A stretch of DNA of 44,461 nucleotides from a virus. Below, piece after piece: positions 37,029 to 43,435 of this stretch (the first letter of the stretch is position 1; each line of letters begins with the position of its first letter). The position numbers and the translations under genes were made by a program. Below the pieces are notes generated by a model that saw nothing but the letters and a program-made list of their open reading frames with translations, had not been told where the DNA came from and ran no database searches. The stretch spans positions 1 through 44,461 of IMG/VR virus record IMGVR_UViG_3300043539_001200. One strand, written 5' to 3'.

Positions 37029-37361
37029 GTGACTATCGTTCGCCTCATCGTTAGTGGCAAGACCTATTTCGATTGCCTTGATCCGCTCTGCACCGGGGTG
37101 CCGGAAGAGATTGGCCTGCTGCCTTATGATCGTGCAGCCAAATCCATCAGGCGGGGTCGCGGCTACCAAATAGACTATGGTCTGATTCCGCTAGACATGG
37201 CTGAAGACGTTCTGGATCACCTGGACACCATGGGATACCTACGGACCAACGGCATTGATCCGGATGACTACGAATCACGGGCCGCTGGCCGCGCCATCAT
37301 CAAGGACCATGCACGTCTTGCTGCGGCCATCAAAGAAGCAGGAATAAACCCTCAGCAATAG
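37029..37361 (+). CDS. hypothetical protein (110 aa)
   Basis: A 110-aa protein from GTG 37029 with GAGAGGAAG upstream. It begins MTIVRLIVSGKTYFDCLDPL and has mixed strand/helix structure, with AEDVLDHLDTMGYLRTNGIDPDDYESRAAGR in the second half. There is no zinc or membrane signature. It lies in the rightward unit before the DUF2786 gene. No family is recognised. Confidence 0.7.
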   Translation: MTIVRLIVSGKTYFDCLDPLCTGVPEEIGLLPYDRAAKSIRRGRGYQIDYGLIPLDMAEDVLDHLDTMGYLRTNGIDPDDYESRAAGRAIIKDHARLAAAIKEAGINPQQ

Positions 37362-37367
37362 TTTGTT
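37341..37367 (+). promoter_or_regulatory. ECF-type promoter (rightward), GGAAT-N19-GTT
   Basis: GGAAT (37341-37345) and GTT (37365-37367) are 19 bases apart, inside and just past the end of the 110-aa gene, followed by GAACATG as at other sites. It precedes the DUF2786 gene. Confidence 0.55.
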
Positions 37368-37372
37368 GAACA

Positions 37373-37392
37373 TGTTGTAGGACAAAGAAACA
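37373..37392 (+). repeat. 20-bp direct repeat, copy 2
   Basis: Identical to 36994-37013 and placed equally before the next ribosome site (GGAAGGAAG). A diverged 16-base relative, GTTGTAAGACAAAGAA, occurs at 2564-2579. Confidence 0.55.
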
Positions 37393-37405
37393 GGAAGGAA
37401 GAAAG

Positions 37406-38464
37406 TTGACATCACCCGGCGACAGAACGCTTGAGCGCATTGCCGCTCTGCTCAATCAGGCAGAGGGCACCGACAATCCGGCAGAGCGCGAGGCCTTTAT
37501 GAAGAAGGCGCAGACGCTGGCCACGATCCACAGCATCGACCTGGCGCGTGCCCGTTCGGTGACCCGCAGCAAAGAGAACAGCACGCCGATTCAGCGCACC
37601 GTGAAGGTGGGCGAGCGCCGCGAGCATGGCCGACTGGTCCGCATCGACCTCTACCTGGGTATCGCCAGGGCTAACGATGTCAAATGCACGATCAGCCATG
37701 ACCGGACGCGGGTCTACGGCCACGGCTTTGAAGAGGACATCAATACCGTTGAGGCACTTTACGCTTCGCTGGTGGTGCAGATGGCCAGTGAGAGTGAGCA
37801 GTTCTTGGCTAAGGACGAATGGCGCAATGACACTGTCTACCGCAAGAAGCGGGTCAAGGTGGAGAGCTACTACGGCGGCACCTACAGCGAGGACCAGTGG
37901 GGACACTTCCCGGTCAGCAAGCAGACCGCCCGTTCAGAATTCCAGGCGGCATTCTCTTCGCAGATCGAATCCCGGCTCCTGGTCGCCAAGCGCGAGGCCG
38001 AAACCAAGATCATTGACGAGGAAAAGCGCCGGAAGGCACAGCCTCACTTGGACGAATTCGGTTCTCTCTCAGCGCAGTTCAAGGCCTGGTTTGAGGTGGA
38101 GAACTTCCACAAGTTCGGTGAGGACGTGGAGTTCGACCGTGAACTGACGGAGTTGCTGCTGGATTCCGACAGTGACTACGCCAAAGAGGCCGTGACTGCC
38201 TACAAGGAATACCTTGCAGGACAACAGGATTCCGACCCCGGCACCGCGCTGGTTCTGGTTCAGAAGGCTGAGGAAATCGACACCTTCTACCGGAAGCGGA
38301 ACCCGCACCTGTTCAAGAACAACCGGCGGCGGGGAGGCTACGGCGGCTACCAGTCCAATGCCTTCTCCAACACCGCACGGTCAGCGGGACGGGAGGCCGG
38401 TCGCAACGCCCGAATCGGCAGCCAGACCGGAATTGGCGGTCAGCGCAAGGCAATCGGCGGGTGA
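37406..38464 (+). CDS. DUF2786-domain protein (352 aa)
   Basis: A 352-aa protein from TTG 37406 with GGAAGGAAG upstream. Residues about 8-50 (RIAALLNQAEGTDNPAEREA...AQTLATIHSIDLA) match DUF2786, a helical domain found in phage and bacterial proteins. The central part is charged and helical; the last 50 residues are Arg/Gly-rich (RRRGGYGGYQSN), suggesting nucleic-acid binding. DUF2786 genes often neighbour metallopeptidase genes in phages, as here. The function of the family is not established. Confidence 0.85.
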   Translation: MTSPGDRTLERIAALLNQAEGTDNPAEREAFMKKAQTLATIHSIDLARARSVTRSKENSTPIQRTVKVGERREHGRLVRIDLYLGIARANDVKCTISHDRTRVYGHGFEEDINTVEALYASLVVQMASESEQFLAKDEWRNDTVYRKKRVKVESYYGGTYSEDQWGHFPVSKQTARSEFQAAFSSQIESRLLVAKREAETKIIDEEKRRKAQPHLDEFGSLSAQFKAWFEVENFHKFGEDVEFDRELTELLLDSDSDYAKEAVTAYKEYLAGQQDSDPGTALVLVQKAEEIDTFYRKRNPHLFKNNRRRGGYGGYQSNAFSNTARSAGREAGRNARIGSQTGIGGQRKAIGG

Positions 38465-38475
38465 GCCAGGGGAGG

Positions 38476-38500
38476 GCCGGGGCTGTCCACTCGCCCCGGC
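38476..38500 (+). repeat. GC-rich hairpin after the DUF2786 gene
   Basis: GCCGGGGC and GCCCCGGC form a perfect 8-bp stem with a 9-base loop, 12 bases past the stop. The tail is not U-rich until AACTTTTTGG further on. It may be a weak terminator. Confidence 0.45.
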
Positions 38501-38510
38501 TCGCCCCTCA

Positions 38511-38536
38511 GAAATAATCCCGGCAACTTTTTGGTT
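38511..38536 (+). promoter_or_regulatory. ECF-type promoter (rightward), GAAAT-N18-GTT
   Basis: GAAAT (38511-38515) and GTT (38534-38536) are 18 bases apart, followed by the conserved CACTAGACGGAAGGAG segment with the ribosome site. It precedes the 163-aa gene. Confidence 0.65.
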
Positions 38537-38556
38537 GCACTAGACGGAAGGAGAAA

Positions 38557-39048
38557 ATGATGAAAGTCAATTCGACAGACACCCGGCGGGTTCACACCAC
38601 GGTGACGTTTCACAATGGTGAGCGCAAGGAGTCGGTGGTGTGGGGGGATGTTCGCACAGTCTCCATTTCCCTTGACCCACAAGAGGTTCCTGACCAGATG
38701 AATGACGGCAGCCAAGGCCCACGAACGCTATTCCGGCCAGAGCGAGCAACCCTCCAGTGGCAACGAAACACCCGCTGGGGCCGGGTCTTCGGCGGCACGG
38801 GTCACGCCTGGAAGGGTGGTCTGGGCGGCGACGAATGGCACCTCATCACCGCCGAAATTGACGGAACGAATGTCAAGAAAAACGGTGAGCTAGGCAAAGT
38901 TCAGCCCAAGGCCCTGTACGCCAACGGTGAAGGATGGGGCGTCTTCGCACACACGGCTGCGCCGCCGCCCGACTGGTTTGCGGCGTTGCTGGACGAGCAT
39001 GACCCCGCCAAGACGGGCAGCCCACTTGACGATGAGCCGAAAGGATAA
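38557..39048 (+). CDS. hypothetical protein (163 aa)
   Basis: A 163-aa protein; ATG at 38557 (or 38560) behind GGAAGGAG. It begins MMKVNSTDTRRVHTTVTFHNGERKES and is beta-rich, with several Trp (ATLQWQRNTRWGRVFGGTGHAWKG) and a disordered acidic end. No zinc or catalytic motif is visible. It abuts the metallopeptidase gene. The function is unknown. Confidence 0.7.
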   Translation: MMKVNSTDTRRVHTTVTFHNGERKESVVWGDVRTVSISLDPQEVPDQMNDGSQGPRTLFRPERATLQWQRNTRWGRVFGGTGHAWKGGLGGDEWHLITAEIDGTNVKKNGELGKVQPKALYANGEGWGVFAHTAAPPPDWFAALLDEHDPAKTGSPLDDEPKG

Positions 39049-39534
39049 GTGCCGGTGAGGGATTCGCAACGCGGTCGTGTCTACCACGCAGAGGATGTCC
39101 TGCGGACGGTCATGGACCGCTCCCTGGACAACCCGCTGTTCACGATTGAGGGCATCACCCTCACCCTCCCGCCGGAAGGAAAATTCAGCCGGGTGGAGGA
39201 CGTGCAGCGGTACGTGGACAGCGTCCTCAGCCTGCCCAGCGTGGTCGCTGAGTACGGTGCGTCAAGCGTGCGCGTGCGTCCCCGCAAGGGGCAGCGTGTG
39301 GCTCACTACGAGCCAAACAACAAGGTGATCGCGGTGCCAAACGGCGGCACTCGCTGGGCACTGCGGGAGATTGTCATCCTCCATGAGCTTGCCCACCACT
39401 TCGACCGCTCACGGCCAGCGCACGGGCCGAAATTCGCCAGCACACTGATCAACCTGCTGGGCCTAGTGATGGGTCCGGAGATGGGCCTGCTGGCGCGAAT
39501 CCTCTACGCGCAGAACGAGGTTAAGGTCGCCTAA
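39049..39534 (+). CDS. zinc metallopeptidase-like protein (TIGR04338-like)
   Basis: A 161-aa protein from GTG 39049, right after the upstream TAA. The zinc motif HELAHHF (HExxH) and a downstream His in HGPKFAS, plus RWALREIVILHEL, resemble the TIGR04338 putative metallohydrolases of actinobacteria and the SprT-like group. The target is unknown; SprT-like proteins cleave DNA-bound proteins, so a DNA-repair role is conceivable. It ends the rightward block and overlaps the converging stop by 4 bases. Confidence 0.8.
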   Translation: MPVRDSQRGRVYHAEDVLRTVMDRSLDNPLFTIEGITLTLPPEGKFSRVEDVQRYVDSVLSLPSVVAEYGASSVRVRPRKGQRVAHYEPNNKVIAVPNGGTRWALREIVILHELAHHFDRSRPAHGPKFASTLINLLGLVMGPEMGLLARILYAQNEVKVA

Positions 39535-39734
39535 TCCTCTGGCACCAAGAACTTTCTTTTGGTGCAGCCGATTCCCAAATCCCGTGCGGCCAAAGCCACC
39601 TGGACTCCGTCGATAATGTTCTGCCGCCATGCTGGCTCTGACATGGTGGCAAGAACACCCTCCAGGCTCTCCAGCGGAATATTATGAATAGACAGGCTTA
39701 CGGTTTTCTTTTCGGGGTCCAAAGCAGCGCCCAT
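39531..39734 (-). CDS. small hypothetical protein (67 aa)
   Basis: The start is ATG 39734 (MGAALDPEKKTVSLSIHNIP), 9 bases after the upstream stop; the longer frame overlaps the previous gene and lacks a site. The ribosome site is weak. The 67-aa protein has a strand pair and a helix (EGVLATMSEPAWRQNIIDGV). It converges on the metallopeptidase gene. The function is unknown. Confidence 0.55.
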   Translation of the reverse strand: MGAALDPEKKTVSLSIHNIPLESLEGVLATMSEPAWRQNIIDGVQVALAARDLGIGCTKRKFLVPED

Positions 39735-39742
39735 CTCAATTT

Positions 39743-40033
39743 TTAAAATGCGTAGACCACCAGAGCGGCGTCCACGGAGGGCGCGGTGTGGCGGCACTTG
39801 AGGCAGTTCCACTGGCCGGTGCTGAGCCGGTGGGACCGACAGAGCAGCACCTGATCGCCACAGCACCGGGAAACAGCAGAATATCGGGCCACCTGGCCAC
39901 ACTTGCTGTAGTTGCCTAGCCGGGGCGGAATCAGGCCGAAAAACCTGCGGGGACTAATGATTTCGCGTGTCCGGCACGAACACACAAGGTCAAAGTCCAG
40001 ATGGCCGATTTCCGGCAGAACCGATTCTTGCAT
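39743..40033 (-). CDS. Cys-rich zinc-ribbon-like protein (96 aa)
   Basis: The start is ATG 40033, a TGATG overlap with the WhiB stop, with GGAGG upstream. The 96-aa protein has CSC, KC, CC, a LLCRSHR site and CLKCRH, so it probably binds two zinc ions or an Fe-S cluster. It is translationally coupled to WhiB, which suggests related function, but no family is recognised. Confidence 0.65.
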   Translation of the reverse strand: MQESVLPEIGHLDFDLVCSCRTREIISPRRFFGLIPPRLGNYSKCGQVARYSAVSRCCGDQVLLCRSHRLSTGQWNCLKCRHTAPSVDAALVVYAF

Positions 40034-40509
40034 CACACTGCCTCCGCTTCTTCCTCGCACTCCTGCTTCTTCATTCTCTTGCGCTGGGCTTCGGTAAGCC
40101 CACCCCAAATTCCGTTGCGCTCTCCCCGCGCCAGGGCCATCGACCGGCACTCCACAATGACCGGGCAGCGGTAGCACACCTTCTGCGCCAGCCTGACCAG
40201 GCTGCTCTCCGCAGGGTTGGGGAACCAGAGGTCAGGGTCATAGCTGCCGGTGCGGCACAGACCCTCTACCTCCCAATTCTCTTCCACGCCAAGGTTTTCC
40301 GGATTAACCCATGGCACGTCCGGCTTGGCCTCTAGAAGATTTCGTCTGGGTTTTTCCCTTCGGACAAGCGGTGGTGCCTGAACCACGATTTGCGCTGTGA
40401 CGGCACCAACGAGGTTTTCAGCAATGCCGACAACGGCAGCAATATTGCCAGCACCAATTCCTCTTTGGTGCATGTCAATAATGGTTTCGCGAATTTCCTG
40501 AGTTATCAC
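40033..40509 (-). CDS. whiB: WhiB-family regulator with N-terminal HTH extension
   Basis: A 158-aa protein from GTG 40509. The C-terminal half is a clear WhiB domain: Cys85, DPDLWFP, then Cys112-x2-Cys115-x5-Cys121, and GIWGGLTE. The four Cys bind a 4Fe-4S cluster that senses redox state or nitric oxide; WhiB proteins partner with the main sigma factor. The first 45 residues (EIRETIIDMHQRGIGAGNIAAVVGI) look like an extra helix-turn-helix, unusual for WhiB proteins. Phage WhiB proteins are known (for example WhiBTM4, which represses host whiB2). It may control host or phage promoters. Confidence 0.9.
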   Translation of the reverse strand: MITQEIRETIIDMHQRGIGAGNIAAVVGIAENLVGAVTAQIVVQAPPLVRREKPRRNLLEAKPDVPWVNPENLGVEENWEVEGLCRTGSYDPDLWFPNPAESSLVRLAQKVCYRCPVIVECRSMALARGERNGIWGGLTEAQRKRMKKQECEEEAEAV

Positions 40510-40613
40510 CTGTAAGTACCTTCCACACAGCGTATTTCGACGGGATAAAAGTGGTTGATCAGTTTGTCGGCCACAATTGCCAATCCCCTGAGGGACTTCG
40601 ATAAAATAACCAT
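40506..40613 (-). CDS. short hypothetical protein (35 aa)
   Basis: A 35-aa frame (MVILSKSLRGLAIVADKLIN) starting 5 bases after the upstream stop and ending in a GTGA overlap with the WhiB start. It fills the gap between two genes exactly, but has no good ribosome site of its own. It may be translated by re-initiation and serve to couple WhiB translation. Confidence 0.45.
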   Translation of the reverse strand: MVILSKSLRGLAIVADKLINHFYPVEIRCVEGTYR

Positions 40614-40618
40614 AAATT

Positions 40619-40831
40619 CTATCGGTTGATTTTAGGCATACTTACATTTGGTGCCATGACATTCTCTTCGTCCTGACTGGGATGAATCCCCAAGGCCAAC
40701 ATGAGATTTACGGCGTCCTCTGTGTTCTCAGCAAAACGGCACACAGTGAGCCGCGCTTTGCTCTTTTGATCTTGCGACAGAGGATCGAAATATTCAACAG
40801 CATCCGTGAGATTCTTAGAGTCTCTTGGCAC
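40619..40831 (-). CDS. small helical phage protein (70 aa)
   Basis: The start is GTG 40831 because AAGGAG lies 9 bases upstream; a longer frame to GTG 40870 has no site. The 70-aa protein has a segment DSKNLTDAVEYFDPLSQDQKSKARL and ENTEDAVNLMLALGI that resembles small proteins near phage terminases. It is helical and charged. Its position directly after the large terminase suggests co-expression. The function is unknown. Confidence 0.6.
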   Translation of the reverse strand: MPRDSKNLTDAVEYFDPLSQDQKSKARLTVCRFAENTEDAVNLMLALGIHPSQDEENVMAPNVSMPKINR

Positions 40832-40884
40832 TTTTGCCTGCTCCTTGCGAATTGACGTGACTTCGCGCACAAGAATAGCAGGTT

Positions 40885-42978
40885 CTATTTCCAGCGCCCA
40901 CCCCTAGTTAAGAATGGTTTTGGAGAATCTGCCCGTCCTCGCAAACGGTCGAGGGAGTTTCTCTCCAGACGCTGTCGAGTCAAACTGCGGTCGCCCATGC
41001 CCATCTGGCTGAGCCGATCAAACTCCCTGCCGTGGCGCAAGCCGGAAGCGTCGGTGGAACCGAAAGCCCCTTGCAGCCCAAGCCTTTTCAGCCAGATGTC
41101 CAGCGCATCATGCAGCAGGGTGGTGGACACCACGGCCACGCAGTCCCAGAGGTCTTTGGTGGTAATAGGGCCAAAGTCCTGCTTTTTGACCTTGCCATTC
41201 ACCTCTGTCAAGAATTTCATTTCTTGCTCTAAAAGGCACGTACCCTGGTCACCGAAATCGTCCTTGTAGCTATGTATCCAGCCCAAATTCAGTGCCGACT
41301 TAAAAAGCTCCGCACGCTTTTGGTTAGCGCCCTCAGTAAAGGTTTCCTCAAGAATCCTTATGCGCGGCGAAAACTGTTGGCGCAGCATAGAAACAGGACC
41401 TGCGGAGTTCCATTGGTCAAAGCTAATCTTCTGCGTACTGGGGAACCTCCGCAAAACATCAGCAATTTCTTCCTGTACCTGAATGTAGTCAATAGTATGG
41501 TCAGGAAAATCTCTGGGCTTCCACACCTTCAAATAGTCAAAAATAACATGCGGCCAAACTTCACCGTATTCATCTTTCGGGGCGTCCTCTAGGTGACCAA
41601 CAGCCATCGCGAAATTGGCGTTTGTCCTGCCTGGGTCGCAGTGAATTCGGTACTGGTGCAACAGAATTCCGTTCTGCTGCGGAGCCAGCGGGGCACGCCA
41701 ATCCGGATTCTCAAACATGGCATCGACCTTTTCAGGGTCGAGGTAGGCACCCTGCACATCTGCGAACTGGCCGCGCCGCTCCACCTTGAACTTCTCCGGA
41801 TTGCGCTGCTCCAGGCGCTGCATCCGCTCGTCATAGACCTGAACCGCTCGCTTAAACTTGGGCATTCCCAAAGACTTTGAGCGCTCCCAGTCCTCGTAGG
41901 CGATCCACGAAGGCCCTTGGAAGATAAGCATTTCCGGCTCAGCGATTGCCTCTTCGATGCCCTCTTCAATGTCGTCGTCGCTCAGCCCCAGCATCTTGGC
42001 ATCGACCATCGTCATTTCCGCTGAGCCATCAGGCCTTTGGGTCTTCATCAAGACACTGCCATGCCTGTACAACTCAAAAAACTTGCCAATTTTTGTCAGC
42101 GGCGAAGAGGGAATATAAATCATTCGATCCGTGCCAAACTGGTCAAGCGAGGGTTCAGCAGCATCATAAATTTCCTCGCCCGACTTCGTAGAGCCAGACC
42201 CGAAAATCATGTGCGCCATTTCGTCAAAGAAAATACTGAAGGTCGTCAGACCACGGCCAGTGGCTGAGTTGCTAGACAGCGCAATGGCTTTCAGTGACGC
42301 AATTTCGCGCTCCACCCGCACCTTCTTGGACTCCAGTTCGGCAATGCGACGGAGGTCAGCCGGGGTGCGGATGCTGAAGTAGCCCTCCTTGGAAGAAGAT
42401 ATCCATGGCTGGAGGTACTTGCACTGCTCCACCAGATACCGGATATCGGCAAACTGCGTGCGCTGTGCCTGCTGCTGGCTGGTGGCGAAAACCTGGAGCC
42501 ACCCCTCCGTACCAGACTTGAGCGAATAGTGCCGCTGCCACGAATCTAGGCTGTGCAAATAGGCTATCCGCTCTGCGCCCAGAACCCCGCCAATAAAGCC
42601 CTTCCCTGCACGTCGGCCAAGCACTGCCTGAACGTGCGGAAAGTGCGTGTAGCCCTTGGACTTTAGAAATTCCACCCTTTCCCACACGTCCGGCTGCACA
42701 CCAAAAACATCTCGCTTCTTCTTGAAGCCAAGACGCCATTCCTCTATAACGTCAATGTCATAGGGGGTCATATGCTCTGTTTCCAGGTAGATCAACTTCA
42801 GAAGCGTCAGTTGGCGAGGATACAGCTTCTGGCCGCAAAATGACGAGTGCATGGCAAAGTCTTGTATCGACTCCCACGGCTTCTTGGTGGCCAGGGCGCT
42901 ACGGAATGTTTCAAGCGGACTATCGCCCTGGCTCTGAATCAGTCTGCGCTGCGCGTTAGGGTGAAAAATGCCGATCAC
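40885..42978 (-). CDS. terL: large terminase subunit
   Basis: A 697-aa protein. The ATPase domain has Walker A GRRAGKG (about 121-127) and Walker B FSIFFDE (247-253, Asp252/Glu253). The nuclease domain begins with HCDPGRTN (Asp448) and later has an Asp in KDLWDC. The protein drives DNA packaging and cuts concatemers. The GTG start at 42978 overlaps its own GGAGG, so the true start may be a rare ATT or a further site; this is unresolved. No small terminase is evident beside it. It heads a leftward unit that includes WhiB. Confidence 0.9.
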   Translation of the reverse strand: MIGIFHPNAQRRLIQSQGDSPLETFRSALATKKPWESIQDFAMHSSFCGQKLYPRQLTLLKLIYLETEHMTPYDIDVIEEWRLGFKKKRDVFGVQPDVWERVEFLKSKGYTHFPHVQAVLGRRAGKGFIGGVLGAERIAYLHSLDSWQRHYSLKSGTEGWLQVFATSQQQAQRTQFADIRYLVEQCKYLQPWISSSKEGYFSIRTPADLRRIAELESKKVRVEREIASLKAIALSSNSATGRGLTTFSIFFDEMAHMIFGSGSTKSGEEIYDAAEPSLDQFGTDRMIYIPSSPLTKIGKFFELYRHGSVLMKTQRPDGSAEMTMVDAKMLGLSDDDIEEGIEEAIAEPEMLIFQGPSWIAYEDWERSKSLGMPKFKRAVQVYDERMQRLEQRNPEKFKVERRGQFADVQGAYLDPEKVDAMFENPDWRAPLAPQQNGILLHQYRIHCDPGRTNANFAMAVGHLEDAPKDEYGEVWPHVIFDYLKVWKPRDFPDHTIDYIQVQEEIADVLRRFPSTQKISFDQWNSAGPVSMLRQQFSPRIRILEETFTEGANQKRAELFKSALNLGWIHSYKDDFGDQGTCLLEQEMKFLTEVNGKVKKQDFGPITTKDLWDCVAVVSTTLLHDALDIWLKRLGLQGAFGSTDASGLRHGREFDRLSQMGMGDRSLTRQRLERNSLDRLRGRADSPKPFLTRGGRWK

Positions 42979-43059
42979 CTCCGCTGCTAAGCTTGGTTGT
43001 GGGGACAGCAGCAGTCCACACCCCTCTACAACTTAAGAAGCCACGAAAGGCACCCAACA

Positions 43060-43302
43060 GTGACAACGAACTACGAAAGGCTGAGGACTACCTTGAGGCG
43101 CACACCGGATCGGAGCTTGCTTGAGCGCCTTGACAATTGGCACCACGAAAAGGGATGCCCTGGTAGCTGGGTGTTTTGCGACCTTTGGGATGCTTACACC
43201 ACCCACGAATACCGCTCCATAGCCTACACCCGGCTCTGGTCACTGAAATGCAAGACAAAGGGCTACGGCGGCATATTTATCGACAAGGTGCGACAAAGAT
43301 AA
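43060..43302 (+). CDS. hypothetical protein (80 aa)
   Basis: A rightward 80-aa frame from GTG 43060 with AAAGG 9 bases upstream. It begins MTTNYERLRTTLRRTPDRSL, has a hydrophobic and Cys-containing middle (GCPGSWVFCDLWDAYTTHEY) and a basic end. It is divergent from terL and followed by a strong terminator, both good signs of a real gene. No family is recognised; a small DNA-binding protein is possible. Confidence 0.6.
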   Translation: MTTNYERLRTTLRRTPDRSLLERLDNWHHEKGCPGSWVFCDLWDAYTTHEYRSIAYTRLWSLKCKTKGYGGIFIDKVRQR

Positions 43303-43312
43303 AACATACGAA

Positions 43313-43365
43313 AAATCCCCGGTGCCATAGGGTTTCGACATCCTTTGGGCTGACACCGGGGATTT
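43313..43365. terminator. bidirectional terminator between converging genes
   Basis: AAATCCCCGGTG and CACCGGGGATTT are perfect 12-bp complements with a 29-base loop. T-rich sequence follows on both strands (GGATTTATT and GGATTTTTC). It serves the rightward 80-aa gene and the leftward zeta-like gene. Confidence 0.8.
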
Positions 43366-43435
43366 ATTCGTGCCGGGGGAAATTTGCGGGTGCCCCACAC
43401 CGGCCACGTATTTAGTTGTTAGGCACCATCATACA

